64,000 bases of DNA, from the NCBI GenBank assembly GCA_035555595.1, contig DATMGK010000043.1:11558-75557 (forward strand), written 5' to 3'. Both the position numbers and the translations under genes were made by a program. The notes beneath the pieces were generated by a model. The model saw nothing but the letters and a program-made list of their open reading frames with translations. It ran no database searches and was not told where the DNA came from. The DNA is from Croceibacterium_A sp035555595. Its GTDB lineage: Bacteria > Pseudomonadota > Alphaproteobacteria > Sphingomonadales > Sphingomonadaceae. How positions within the stretch are numbered: position 1 is the stretch's first letter; every line of letters starts with the position of its first letter. Positions 9,012-21,182 of this stretch are shown one piece after another.

Positions 9012-9674
9012 ATGAAAAGTGTGTTCGCGGCGGGTATCGCCGCTGCTGCCGTTCTTGCGACGGCAGCTCCAGCCAACGCAGCTTCGATCGTGTTCGATTT
9101 CGGCGCCAACGCCAGCGGGCTCGATACCAGCGTAAATCCTGACATCTACTCGCTCTCGGTCAGCGGCCTGACGGTGACGGCTCGCGCCTATACCGGCCTT
9201 TCGGCTGTGCTGAATCAGGTGAGCTACGGCAGCCAGGCAGACGTTACCCATTCGTCAGCCGGTCTGGGCGTCCGTGGCAACAACAGCGACCAGATCAACG
9301 ACAACGGCCTGTTGTCGCTGGGCGAAGGCATCCTTCTGACCTTCGATCAGGAAGTTACCCTGACCCAGGCATTGTTCGGCAACTTCGGTTCCAACGATAA
9401 CGTCGGCTTCGAATGGGGCAGCCCGCTCAATGAAGGTGAAACTCTGGATGCGCTGTCGGTCGTGGGCGGAGCCTTCAATGGCACCTTCACCGGCACCCAG
9501 TTCTTTTTCGCCGCCAACTCCCTCACTTCGAACAGCTTCCGCCTCGACGGAGTGACGATCAACGCGCCCGTTCCCGAACCGGCGACGTGGCTGATGATGA
9601 TCGTTGGCTTCGGCTTGCTGGGCGGTGTCATGCGCCGCAGCCAGCAGCAGCGGGTGCGTTACGACTTCGCCTGA
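9012..9674 (+). CDS. PEP-CTERM sorting domain protein
   Basis: This 220-residue exported protein has a signal peptide (residues 1-24, ending PANAAS), a beta-rich body with no catalytic motif, and a C-terminal sorting signal: PVPEPATWLMMIVGFGLLGG, then the basic VMRRSQQQR. That is the PEPxxWA subtype found in sphingomonads. It should be exported by Sec, then processed by an exosortase and moved to the envelope or exopolysaccharide. No exosortase is in the window. The start is the ATG at 9012 after AAGGGG. A strong terminator follows, so it is a single-gene unit. Confidence 0.92.
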   Translation: MKSVFAAGIAAAAVLATAAPANAASIVFDFGANASGLDTSVNPDIYSLSVSGLTVTARAYTGLSAVLNQVSYGSQADVTHSSAGLGVRGNNSDQINDNGLLSLGEGILLTFDQEVTLTQALFGNFGSNDNVGFEWGSPLNEGETLDALSVVGGAFNGTFTGTQFFFAANSLTSNSFRLDGVTINAPVPEPATWLMMIVGFGLLGGVMRRSQQQRVRYDFA

Positions 9675-9698
9675 AGCCGTTAATCACCTTGAATACGG

Positions 9699-9725
9699 AA
9701 AAGGGGGGCATTGCCCCCCTTTTTT
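9699..9725 (+). terminator. Rho-independent terminator
   Basis: AAAAGGGGGGC pairs with GCCCCCCTTTT around an ATT loop and runs into a T tract, 24 bases after the PEP-CTERM stop. The A-rich left flank means it could also stop leftward transcripts. Confidence 0.92.
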
Positions 9726-9756
9726 GTGCGGCCACCACACTGGCAGGCCGGAACCA

Positions 9757-10218
9757 CTACAATACCCGCCAAACCCACAGCTTGATTCCGCTGGCGTAAC
9801 GGGCGCCGCTGCAAATAAAGATTGAGCGGTTGAGCCAATCATAGGGCCCTTCAGGGGCTATGAACTCGGGCACGGTCCGGAAGTAGTATTCCGCGGGGTC
9901 CACATCCTCGCCCCGGCGAAGCCGGTCCATCACTTCCGGCGGGCCATGGCGCAGGCCCTTGTTGCGGATTTGAATCAGCGCCCCATCGTCGGTCTCTATC
10001 GCATAGATCGCATCGGCCACCGTCACGCCGTCAGGCCGCGTCAATTGCCAGTCGGCGGAATTACCCATCAGCCGGCCACTGATCCGTGGCCCTTTGACAT
10101 AGCCGCCAGCCAGGATCGGGATGATGCGCCGCGTACCATCGACTACCTTGCCGATCTCACGCGGCGGCTCCAGATCGCCCCCCGCCTCATAAACGAATTC
10201 AAGTTCTGGCCTGATCAA
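9757..10218 (-). CDS. DUF3237 family protein
   Basis: I place the start at TTG 10218: AAGGAG lies nine bases upstream and the resulting 153-residue chain begins MIRPELEFVYEAGGDLEPP, exactly where DUF3237 proteins usually begin; there is no nearby ATG. The family motifs are visible: the opening PELEFVYE, then ISGRLMGNSADWQLTRPDG, and the end block FICSGAR. DUF3237 proteins are small cytoplasmic beta-barrels of unknown biochemical role. It follows the secreted-protein gene by 10 bases on the same strand, so the two form an operon. Confidence 0.85.
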   Translation of the reverse strand: MIRPELEFVYEAGGDLEPPREIGKVVDGTRRIIPILAGGYVKGPRISGRLMGNSADWQLTRPDGVTVADAIYAIETDDGALIQIRNKGLRHGPPEVMDRLRRGEDVDPAEYYFRTVPEFIAPEGPYDWLNRSIFICSGARYASGIKLWVWRVL

Positions 10219-10228
10219 AATCCTCTCC

Positions 10229-11527
10229 TTAAAACCGTACACATCCCTGCAACGAGGATCGCAGCACGGCGGGCGCCTCTGCAAGCGAGGCTTCGCCTTC
10301 CAACCGCCCGTCGATGCGCAGGTACACCATATCCTTCTGCGTCATGAGATGCTGCACCAGTGGCGTGTTGGCGATACCGCCTACCCAGTATGTGCCTTCG
10401 TTGTTGGCTCTCTGCACGGGAATATCGACCAGCCGCCCGGCAAAGTTCCATGTCAGCGTAATACGCGTTCCCGCGGCGCCCCGTCCCAACAGCATCGCCA
10501 TGTAGGGCCGGCCATTCTCACAATAGAGCGAGAGCGAAGTGATGCTGGTCGAAGCCGCCGCCTCTACATAGGCGACCGGTGCGCGCCCTTGCACGGGCAG
10601 CAGTTCCCACGGCGTTCCGGGCGCGGCATTGGCCGCCTCACCGGGACTGTTGTTCAGCATACGCTGAATGTCCGGCGGAACGGGCAGGCGGCCGCTGGCG
10701 GGGGCATAAACGGTAAGCTTGCCCTGTTCCCACAAGCCGACCTGCACGGCGCGCTTTGCACCATCAATCAGGATATAGGCCTGATCTTCTCCGCCGCGAT
10801 GGGGCGCATTGCCCGAGATGTAATAGATATCCCCCTGCCGTTCGAGCGGCCCGACGGTGGACAGGTTGACTTCAAGCACATCCATCTTCGCGCCCAGCAT
10901 GGCGCGCAAGGCGGCAGCGACCTCTCCATTGTCGAACAGGTCGATATTGTCTTCGGAATAACTGCCCGGATAGCGGCCGACCAGCGAACGCAGGTTGGCC
11001 CAGCCCAGCGGCACGCCCGCGACAGGTTCCGCCTCCGCCAACTGAGGGGGTGCAACACCGCTGCCCGTACCGGCGCAAAGCCTGTAACTGCCCACCAGCG
11101 CCGCATGAAACGGGTCCATCCGATTGCCGGGCGCGGCGTTGGATTCAATCAGGATGTTTCCCGCCACCTCGTCATTGTTAACGTACATGAGCAGGTCGCC
11201 CATTTCGTACTCACCCGTGGGAAACGGATAGAAGGCAAGCATAATACCGTCGTACGTCATGCCGAAAAAACTGGCGGCATATTCGAAGCGCGAAACCTGC
11301 ACCGTGCGGCCATTGGCCCGAAACGTCATGCCTGCAGAGTCAATAGTCAGCCGTGGCTCACGCGAACAATCGCCGCCGGGTGCGTAACTGCCAAAGATGT
11401 ATTCGAAGCCGCCGTCCCGGAAGCCGTTGTCTGTCATCACAGCCGAGGCGGGAGAGGACACGATTGCCCCACCGGTGAAAATAGCGAGACCCAACAAGCA
11501 GCTTAGATAGGACTTACCCTTTGCCAT
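10229..11527 (-). CDS. large secreted protein, unknown function
   Basis: I do not recognise this 432-residue protein. It starts at ATG 11527 after AGGGGG, with a signal peptide of about 30 residues ending SSPASAV. The mature chain has only a few cysteines, near CSREP, LCAGTG, LYCENG and at the very end LQGCVRF, which would allow two disulfides. A central part with GDIYYISGNAPHRGGEDQAY looks beta-rich. No enzyme motif is visible. It precedes the DUF3237 gene by 10 bases. The promoter region to its right holds two perfect palindromes, so the unit is probably regulated by a dedicated factor encoded elsewhere. Confidence 0.8.
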   Translation of the reverse strand: MAKGKSYLSCLLGLAIFTGGAIVSSPASAVMTDNGFRDGGFEYIFGSYAPGGDCSREPRLTIDSAGMTFRANGRTVQVSRFEYAASFFGMTYDGIMLAFYPFPTGEYEMGDLLMYVNNDEVAGNILIESNAAPGNRMDPFHAALVGSYRLCAGTGSGVAPPQLAEAEPVAGVPLGWANLRSLVGRYPGSYSEDNIDLFDNGEVAAALRAMLGAKMDVLEVNLSTVGPLERQGDIYYISGNAPHRGGEDQAYILIDGAKRAVQVGLWEQGKLTVYAPASGRLPVPPDIQRMLNNSPGEAANAAPGTPWELLPVQGRAPVAYVEAAASTSITSLSLYCENGRPYMAMLLGRGAAGTRITLTWNFAGRLVDIPVQRANNEGTYWVGGIANTPLVQHLMTQKDMVYLRIDGRLEGEASLAEAPAVLRSSLQGCVRF

Positions 11528-11928
11528 CGCTTTGCCCCCTAGAACGTCAACCTGGTCCTTATCTCGCACGGGATTAACCATATTGAAACGGCGATGATAG
11601 CGCGGTCGTATTTACGACACCGTCCGGAAATGTGCCGTTCTGTTCCAGAACAACCTGTCCGGCATGCTATCGGGTCGCGGGGCTTGATCTGCCTGCGGCG
11701 AGGCGGCAATACGCCAGGGATCGCAAACGGGCGGACTTCGGCAATGCTGAGTTACCGGGCTGAATTCATGAGCAGAAGCGGGAAAGGCGCCAGCTTCGCC
11801 ATGCCTGACTTCCTGTTGTAGAGAAGCCCTGTTCAGGAAAACCCCGCCACTTCCGGCGAATGGCAGCCGGCCCGTCCCTCAGACGTGCAGTCCGGCCGAC
11901 CGGTAAATGACAGGAATGGAATCTTTTA
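11528..11928. other. 401-bp intergenic region with two palindromes
   Basis: This gap separates the leftward secreted-protein gene from ugd. It holds GTCGTA-TT-TACGAC (11605-11618) and GTTCTG-TTC-CAGAAC (11637-11651), both perfect. A short open frame at 11594-11821 has no ribosome-binding site or recognisable sequence and I do not call it. An AGGAATGGA at 11911-11919 precedes the ugd start. Confidence 0.5.
11605..11651. promoter_or_regulatory. two adjacent perfect inverted repeats
   Basis: GTCGTA-TT-TACGAC and GTTCTG-TTC-CAGAAC lie 18 bases apart, about 80-125 bases upstream of the start of the leftward secreted-protein gene. The second has the GTTC...GAAC ends seen in several repressor sites. 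No cognate regulator is adjacent. Regulatory function is inferred from symmetry and position. Confidence 0.45.
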
Positions 11929-13233
11929 ATGCGGATTACGATGATCGGCTCGGGCTATGTCGGGCTCGTTTCCGGGGCCTGCTTCTCTGATTTCGGGCAT
12001 GACGTGGTCTGCGTGGACAAGGACCAGCGCAAGATCGACGCCCTGAAGGCGGGCCGCATCCCGATTTTCGAACCGGGGCTGGACGAACTGGTCAGGCGAA
12101 ACGTGGAAGCAGGCCGCCTGTCTTTCACCACCGATCTTGCCGCTGGCGTATCCGTGGCGGATGCGGTCTTCATCGCGGTGGGCACCCCGTCACGCGGGGA
12201 TGACGGGCATGCGGACCTGTCATACGTCCACGGCGCCGCGGAAGAGATCGCGCGAGCGATGCAGGGCTTCACCGTGGTGGTCGACAAGTCGACCGTCCCC
12301 GTAGGCACCGGCGACGAGGTGGAGCGGATCATCCGCGAGACCAACCCGCAAGCTGACTTTGCCGTGGTGTCCAATCCCGAATTCCTGCGCGAAGGCGCGG
12401 CAATCAGCGACTTCAAGCATCCCGACCGCATCGTTATCGGCAGCGACGAGCCGCGCGGCATGCATGTGATGCGCGAGGTTTATCGCCCGCTGTTCCTGGG
12501 CGGCAAGGCGCCGATCCTGGAGATGAGCCGCCGTTCGGCCGAACTCACCAAATATGCGGGCAATGCCTTTCTCGCCACCAAGATCACCTTCATCAACGAA
12601 GTGGCGGACCTGTGCGAACGCGTGGGCGCCGATGTGCGTGACGTGGCGCGCGGCATCGGGCTGGATAACCGCATTGGATCGAAATTCCTCAACGCCGGGC
12701 CCGGCTATGGCGGAAGCTGTTTCCCCAAGGATACGCTGGCCCTGCTGAAGACCGCGCAGGACAGCGACGCACCACAACGCATCGTGGAAGCCGTTGTCGA
12801 CGTAAACGAACAGCGCAAGCGCGCGATGGGGCGCAAGGTCATCGCGGCCTGCGGTGGGGATGTGCGCGGCAAGCGGATCGCGGTGCTGGGCCTGACCTTC
12901 AAGCCAAACACCGATGACATGCGCGATTCCCCCTCCATCGCGATCATCCAGACCCTGCAGGATGCCGGCGCGCAAATCGCCGCGTGTGATCCGGAAGGCG
13001 TGGAACAGGCCCGCGCAGTTCTGGACGATGTGATTTACTGCACTTCACCGTGGGAAGCAGCGGAAGGCGCGGCGGCCGCCGTGATCGTGACCGAATGGGA
13101 CGCCTATCGCGCGCTGGACCTCAACCGGCTGAAGACGCTTCTGGCAGAACCGGTTCTGGTCGATCTGCGAAATGTTTACGAGCGCGATACGGTAGAAGAT
13201 GCCGGACTGACTTACGTGGCCGTGGGCAGGTAA
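11929..13233 (+). CDS. ugd: UDP-glucose 6-dehydrogenase
   Basis: The 434-residue enzyme oxidises UDP-glucose to UDP-glucuronate with two NAD+, for exopolysaccharide and glycolipid synthesis. The N-terminal Rossmann motif MIGSGYVGLVSGACFSDFG, the central helix, and the catalytic Cys264 in GPGYGGSCFPKD are all present. The C-terminal UDP-binding domain has GLTFKPNTDDMRDSPS. Length and layout are those of the bacterial family. In sphingomonads glucuronate is also the head-group precursor of the glycosphingolipids that replace LPS. It is followed 101 bases later by ettA. Confidence 0.97.
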   Translation: MRITMIGSGYVGLVSGACFSDFGHDVVCVDKDQRKIDALKAGRIPIFEPGLDELVRRNVEAGRLSFTTDLAAGVSVADAVFIAVGTPSRGDDGHADLSYVHGAAEEIARAMQGFTVVVDKSTVPVGTGDEVERIIRETNPQADFAVVSNPEFLREGAAISDFKHPDRIVIGSDEPRGMHVMREVYRPLFLGGKAPILEMSRRSAELTKYAGNAFLATKITFINEVADLCERVGADVRDVARGIGLDNRIGSKFLNAGPGYGGSCFPKDTLALLKTAQDSDAPQRIVEAVVDVNEQRKRAMGRKVIAACGGDVRGKRIAVLGLTFKPNTDDMRDSPSIAIIQTLQDAGAQIAACDPEGVEQARAVLDDVIYCTSPWEAAEGAAAAVIVTEWDAYRALDLNRLKTLLAEPVLVDLRNVYERDTVEDAGLTYVAVGR

Positions 13234-13334
13234 CACCAGCGGCGGGGCGCGCCAGCTTCACCTTGCCCCCCGCCGCTTCACCGCCTATCTGCGCGGCAAT
13301 TCCAAGCACACCCGAACACGCCGAAGGACCTTCG

Positions 13335-15008
<1,674 letters not shown>

Positions 15009-15016
15009 CACCAGCC

Positions 15017-15057
15017 GCCTCACTCTGGCCAAAAATATCGTGGCCGGGGTGAGGCGC
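15017..15057. terminator. strong stem-loop after ettA
   Basis: A 15-base arm (starting CGCCTCAC) pairs, with two G-T pairs, to the arm ending GTGAGGCG across an 11-base A-rich loop, nine bases after the ettA stop. There is no terminal T run, so it may act with Rho or stabilise the mRNA end. Confidence 0.55.
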
Positions 15058-15112
15058 GGCACCGCACCCACCTGCCGCCACCGACAGACCGAGTATCTTT
15101 ACCTATTCGACA

Positions 15113-15150
15113 ACCTGAACGTTCAGGTAACTGACCCGTTCAGTGAACGG
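15113..15150. promoter_or_regulatory. two tandem palindromes upstream of the RcnB-like gene
   Basis: ACCTGAACGTTCAGGT (15113-15128) is a perfect 16-base palindrome. CCGTTCA-G-TGAACGG (15136-15150) is a perfect 7-1-7 repeat with the same TGAACG/CGTTCA core. Two like-sequence dyads so close look like paired operator sites for one dimeric regulator. Confidence 0.6.
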
Positions 15151-15161
15151 AAAGCGCGACT

Positions 15162-15186
15162 CGCTTAATTCGGACGGTATTAAGCG
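15162..15186 (+). promoter_or_regulatory. hairpin in the leader of the RcnB-like gene
   Basis: CGCTTAAT pairs perfectly with ATTAAGCG across nine bases, 39 bases before the ATG. It could be a third operator or a leader hairpin in the mRNA. Confidence 0.45.
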
Positions 15187-15224
15187 GCCGTAGCCAATCG
15201 GCAGCAGGTCAGGAGAAGCGGCGG

Positions 15225-16169
15225 ATGTCTGTCGGAACTTTCATGAAGAACAGCGGATGGACGGCGATCGCCATGGCGATGGTTGCCTCGGCCCTCCCCC
15301 AATCCGCATTCGCGCAGGATCGCGGCAATCGCCCCGAGCGTTCGGCCCAGCAATCGCGCACTGGTGAACGGCCACAGGCCGCGCCGCGCAATGGGGTGGA
15401 ACAGCGTCAGCAGATGGCGCAGCGCGCAGCCCAGCGTCAGCAGGAACGGCGTGAGGTCAGAACGCCGGAACAGCGCGGACCGCAAGGCGGCGAGCGGCCC
15501 GCACCTCCGCAGGTGCAACGCCCCGTGCCTCCTCAGGCGCAGCAGGGTACGCGGCCTTCCGGCCCGCCGCCCCGCCAAGTCGAGAGCCTGCCTCAGCGCC
15601 CCGGCAATCCGCAACAGGCGCGGCCCAATATGCCCCGCCCCGGTGACCCGCGTAATCCGCAGAATGGCTGGCGTGGCGAGCAAAGAGCCGAACGTCCGGC
15701 GGTGCGCCCCGGACAGCCCGGCGGGCAGGTGCGCCCGGATGACCGCAACCGTTCCTACGCCGACCGCGACCGTAACCGCAGCTATGCCGACCGGGATCGC
15801 CGCGACAACAACTGGCGGAACGGCCCCGGCTGGCGCAACGACAACCGTGGCAATCACCGGCAGTGGGATCGGCGCTGGCGCGACAACAATCGCTATGACT
15901 GGCATCGTTATCGCAACGCCAACCGCACCGTTTTCCATGTAGGCGTCTATTACGCGCCTTATCGGAACTACAGCTATCGTCGGTTGAGCGTCGGTTACCG
16001 TCTGGACAGCCTGTTCTTCGGCAGCCGTTACTGGATCAACGATCCATGGCAGTACCGCTTGCCAGAGGCTTATGGCCCCTATCGCTGGGTTCGTTACTAT
16101 GACGATGCCTTGCTGGTGGACGTCTACAGCGGCGAAGTGATCGACGTGATCCACAACTTCTTCTGGTGA
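15225..16169 (+). CDS. RcnB-like periplasmic protein with Arg/Gln-rich region
   Basis: The 314-residue product has a signal peptide (ending SAFAQD), a long low-complexity region rich in Arg, Gln, Pro and Asn (about residues 30-215), and a C-terminal RcnB domain that ends in the family signature LLVDVYSGEVIDVIHNFFW. The low-complexity part contains a direct repeat NRSYADRD-RNRSYADRDR. E. coli RcnB is a 112-residue periplasmic protein linked to Ni/Co homeostasis; this one is nearly three times longer and the metal link is only by family. AGGAGA eight bases before ATG 15225 sets the start. Three palindromes precede it and a terminator follows. Confidence 0.85.
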   Translation: MSVGTFMKNSGWTAIAMAMVASALPQSAFAQDRGNRPERSAQQSRTGERPQAAPRNGVEQRQQMAQRAAQRQQERREVRTPEQRGPQGGERPAPPQVQRPVPPQAQQGTRPSGPPPRQVESLPQRPGNPQQARPNMPRPGDPRNPQNGWRGEQRAERPAVRPGQPGGQVRPDDRNRSYADRDRNRSYADRDRRDNNWRNGPGWRNDNRGNHRQWDRRWRDNNRYDWHRYRNANRTVFHVGVYYAPYRNYSYRRLSVGYRLDSLFFGSRYWINDPWQYRLPEAYGPYRWVRYYDDALLVDVYSGEVIDVIHNFFW

Positions 16170-16197
16170 TCCAAACCGGTCATTGCCGGAGCAACAG

Positions 16198-16228
16198 AAA
16201 ACCCCGTCCTGAAAAGGGCGGGGTTTTT
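16198..16228 (+). terminator. Rho-independent terminator
   Basis: AAAACCCCG pairs with CGGGGTTTT around CCTGAAAAGG, ending in five Ts, 29 bases after the RcnB-like stop. Confidence 0.9.
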
Positions 16229-16290
16229 CGTATGCTTATGCAGCGTGAGAGGGCTTGCCTCGCCACGCCAGCCCTTGATAAGCCGACGCC

Positions 16291-16968
16291 ATGGCTTTGG
16301 TACCAGCGCCGCTGGCGCACGAGAACCCCGATCGCGAACGTCTGCGCCGCATGGGCCGCAAAGTGCGGGAGCGGCTCGGCGGGAACGACACGGTCTATAA
16401 AGTGCCGACGGAGAAGGCGGAAATATACGCCATCGGCGACTTCTTCGATCCCGTCGAATGTGGACGCCTGATGGCAATAACCGACGCTGTCGCGCAACCC
16501 AGCCGGGCCTTTGACGCGGAATACGGCTATCGCACATCCTATTCCGGTGACGTGGATCCCCACGATCCGTTCATCCGCAAGCTTCAACGTCGGATCGACG
16601 ACCTGCTGGGCATCGATCCCAGCTATGGCGAAACATTGCAGACGCAGCGTTATCTGCCCGGCCAGCAGTTTCAGGCCCACACCGACTGGTTCCCCGCCAA
16701 CACCCCCTACTGGGAACAGGAAAAGGAACGCGGCGGGCAACGCGCCTTCACCGCGATGGCCTATCTCAATGCGGTGGAAGAAGGCGGATCGACCGACTTC
16801 CCGCGCCTTGGCCTGTCGTTCGAACCGCGGGCGGGCACTCTGCTGATCTGGAACAACGCCGATCCCAACGGCGTGCCCAACCCCTTCACGGTCCACGCCG
16901 GGACCCCAGTGGTTCGCGGCGTGAAATATGTCGTGACCAAGTGGTATCGTTGCAGGCGCTGGTACTGA
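16291..16968 (+). CDS. 2OG-Fe(II) oxygenase, prolyl 4-hydroxylase type
   Basis: The 225-residue protein carries the complete iron and 2-oxoglutarate site of this family: His130 and Asp132 in QAHTDWFP, His202 in TVHAGTPVV, and Lys212 in GVKYVVTKW, which binds the cosubstrate carboxylate. Between them is the family block AYLNAVEEGGSTDFPRLGL. Bacterial members hydroxylate proline or other residues in proteins (for example EF-Tu in Pseudomonas). The substrate here is not deducible. It sits alone between a terminator and the convergent lysK gene. Confidence 0.92.
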   Translation: MALVPAPLAHENPDRERLRRMGRKVRERLGGNDTVYKVPTEKAEIYAIGDFFDPVECGRLMAITDAVAQPSRAFDAEYGYRTSYSGDVDPHDPFIRKLQRRIDDLLGIDPSYGETLQTQRYLPGQQFQAHTDWFPANTPYWEQEKERGGQRAFTAMAYLNAVEEGGSTDFPRLGLSFEPRAGTLLIWNNADPNGVPNPFTVHAGTPVVRGVKYVVTKWYRCRRWY

Positions 16969-17023
16969 ACCGGGCTGCGATTGCATCGGCTGCCTGAGCC
17001 CTCCCGCCTTCGCGAGGTACGGG

Positions 17024-18625
17024 TCAGGCTTTGGCCAGTGCTTCGGCGATCAGGTTGCGGGTGTTTTCCACGCCATAGAGCGCGATGAAACTGCCCATGC
17101 GCGGGCCCTGACTGGAGCCGAGCAGGGTTTCATACAGCGCCTTGAACCAGTCACGAAGGCTGGCGAAGCCGAAAGCCTCGTTCTTGCCGATCTCGTAAAC
17201 CGCTGTCTGCAATTCTTCTGCGGAGGCCCCGGCAGGCGCATGGGCCAGATAGGCATCCAGCGCACGCAACGCCTCCGCCTCACCCGCTTCGGGTGCGCGC
17301 TTGTTCAGCGTGGGAGCCACGAAATCGCGGTTGTAGGCGAGCGCGTTGCCAACCAGCCCGTCAAGTTCCGGCCAGTCTTCCGGCGAAGCGTTCTCGATAT
17401 AATTGCCGAGATACGACCACACCTGATCGCGCGTCGCCCCTGCCCCCAGCACACCGACCAGATTGAGCAGCAGGCCATAAGTTACAGGCAGCGTGTCACC
17501 ATCACCGCCCGTGTAGCCATTGGTGCGCAGCAGATGCCACGCCGGGTTGCCGAATTGCTGTTCAATCGGCTGTTCAGGAATCTTCGCCCGGAACTGCCAG
17601 TATTCGTCCACCGACTTGGGGATGACGCCGATGTGCAGGCTCTTGGCGCTTTTCGGCTCGCGATAGAGGTAAAGGCCGAGGCTTTCCTCGCTGCCGTAGG
17701 TCAGCCATTCCTCGATCGTCAGGCCGTTGCCCTTGGACTTGGAAATCTTCTCGCCGTTTTCGTCAAGGAACAGCTCGTAGATCATGTTCTCGGGCATACG
17801 GCCGCCCAGTGCACGCACGATGCGGCCGGATTGGGTGACGCTGTCGGTCAGATCCTTGCCGCACATCTCGTAATCGACGCCGAGCGCATACCAACGCATC
17901 GCCCAGTCGACTTTCCATTGCAGCTTGGCCTGCCCGCCGAACACGCTCTGTTCGACAGTCTGCCCTTCATCCTCGAACCGGATCATACCGGTTGCGGCAT
18001 CGAGCACCGTCACCGGCACTTGCAGCACCACGCCGCTGGTGGGGCTGACCGGCAGGACCGGCGAATAGGTCGCCTGCCGTTCCGCCCGCAGCGTCGGCAG
18101 CATGATGTCCATGATCGCGTCGTACTTTTCCAGCACGCGCACCAGCGCGGCATCGAACGCGCCGGAATTGTAGCGATCGCTGGCGGCGACGAATTCGTAA
18201 TCGAAGCCAAAGCGATCGAGGAAATCGCGCAGCATCGCGTTGTTATGATGGGCGAAGCTTTCAAACCCGGCGGCAAACGGATCGGGGATGCGGCTGAGCG
18301 GCTTGCCCAGATTGGCCTGCATCATTTCCTTGTTCGGAACGTTGTCGGGCACCTTGCGCAGCCCGTCCATATCGTCACTGAACGCAACCAGCCGCGTCGG
18401 CGCGCCGCCGCTGACGATTTCATATGCGCGGCGCACCAGTGTGGTGCGGAGCACTTCCTGAAAGGTGCCGATGTGCGGCAGGCCACTGGGGCCATAGCCG
18501 GTTTCGAACAGCACAGGCGCCCCATCGGGCTTGCCATCGGGGAAGCGTTTGACGAGCTTCATCGCCTCCTGAAAAGGCCAGGCCTTGGAAACACGGGCGG
18601 CGGAGATCAGTGCGTCATCAAACAT
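17024..18625 (-). CDS. lysK: lysyl-tRNA synthetase, class I
   Basis: This 533-residue enzyme charges tRNA-Lys. It belongs to class I, as shown by the HIGH-type motif GPSGLPHIGTFQEVL near residue 45 and the KMSKS-type motif GEKISKSKGNGLT, both absent from the more common class II LysRS. Class I LysRS occurs in archaea, spirochaetes and some alphaproteobacteria. Start ATG 18625. The gene is divergent from the helicase gene across about 100 bases. No second lysyl-tRNA synthetase is seen in the window. Confidence 0.95.
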   Translation of the reverse strand: MFDDALISAARVSKAWPFQEAMKLVKRFPDGKPDGAPVLFETGYGPSGLPHIGTFQEVLRTTLVRRAYEIVSGGAPTRLVAFSDDMDGLRKVPDNVPNKEMMQANLGKPLSRIPDPFAAGFESFAHHNNAMLRDFLDRFGFDYEFVAASDRYNSGAFDAALVRVLEKYDAIMDIMLPTLRAERQATYSPVLPVSPTSGVVLQVPVTVLDAATGMIRFEDEGQTVEQSVFGGQAKLQWKVDWAMRWYALGVDYEMCGKDLTDSVTQSGRIVRALGGRMPENMIYELFLDENGEKISKSKGNGLTIEEWLTYGSEESLGLYLYREPKSAKSLHIGVIPKSVDEYWQFRAKIPEQPIEQQFGNPAWHLLRTNGYTGGDGDTLPVTYGLLLNLVGVLGAGATRDQVWSYLGNYIENASPEDWPELDGLVGNALAYNRDFVAPTLNKRAPEAGEAEALRALDAYLAHAPAGASAEELQTAVYEIGKNEAFGFASLRDWFKALYETLLGSSQGPRMGSFIALYGVENTRNLIAEALAKA

Positions 18626-18728
18626 GGTGTCGCGCCTTTCGCGGATGGCGCGCGGGTGCGCAAGCCCCGGCCACTCGCGCTAGTGCCCAAGGGTTGCGCG
18701 CCCGGTCGATGTTCCCTAGCTGTTCACG

Positions 18729-21038
<2,310 letters not shown>

Positions 21039-21182
21039 CGCCCGATGGCGGATCTGGCGAGATAGGCCCGGCACAGGCAGGGAAGTTCCACGCACGCCAT
21101 TTCCGCAAGTGTGGAGCGATTGCATGGGCTGCCGAAGCAGCGGAAATCAAACGGGCGCTCCGCAACGGGCGCCCGTCACCCC

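Noticed and set aside
11594..11821. 75-codon frame between the secreted-protein gene and ugd
   Set aside because: No ribosome-binding site, no similarity to any family I know; overlaps the two dyads.
13050..13334. Upstream extension of the ettA frame
   Set aside because: It overlaps ugd in another frame; ATG 13335 gives the family length.
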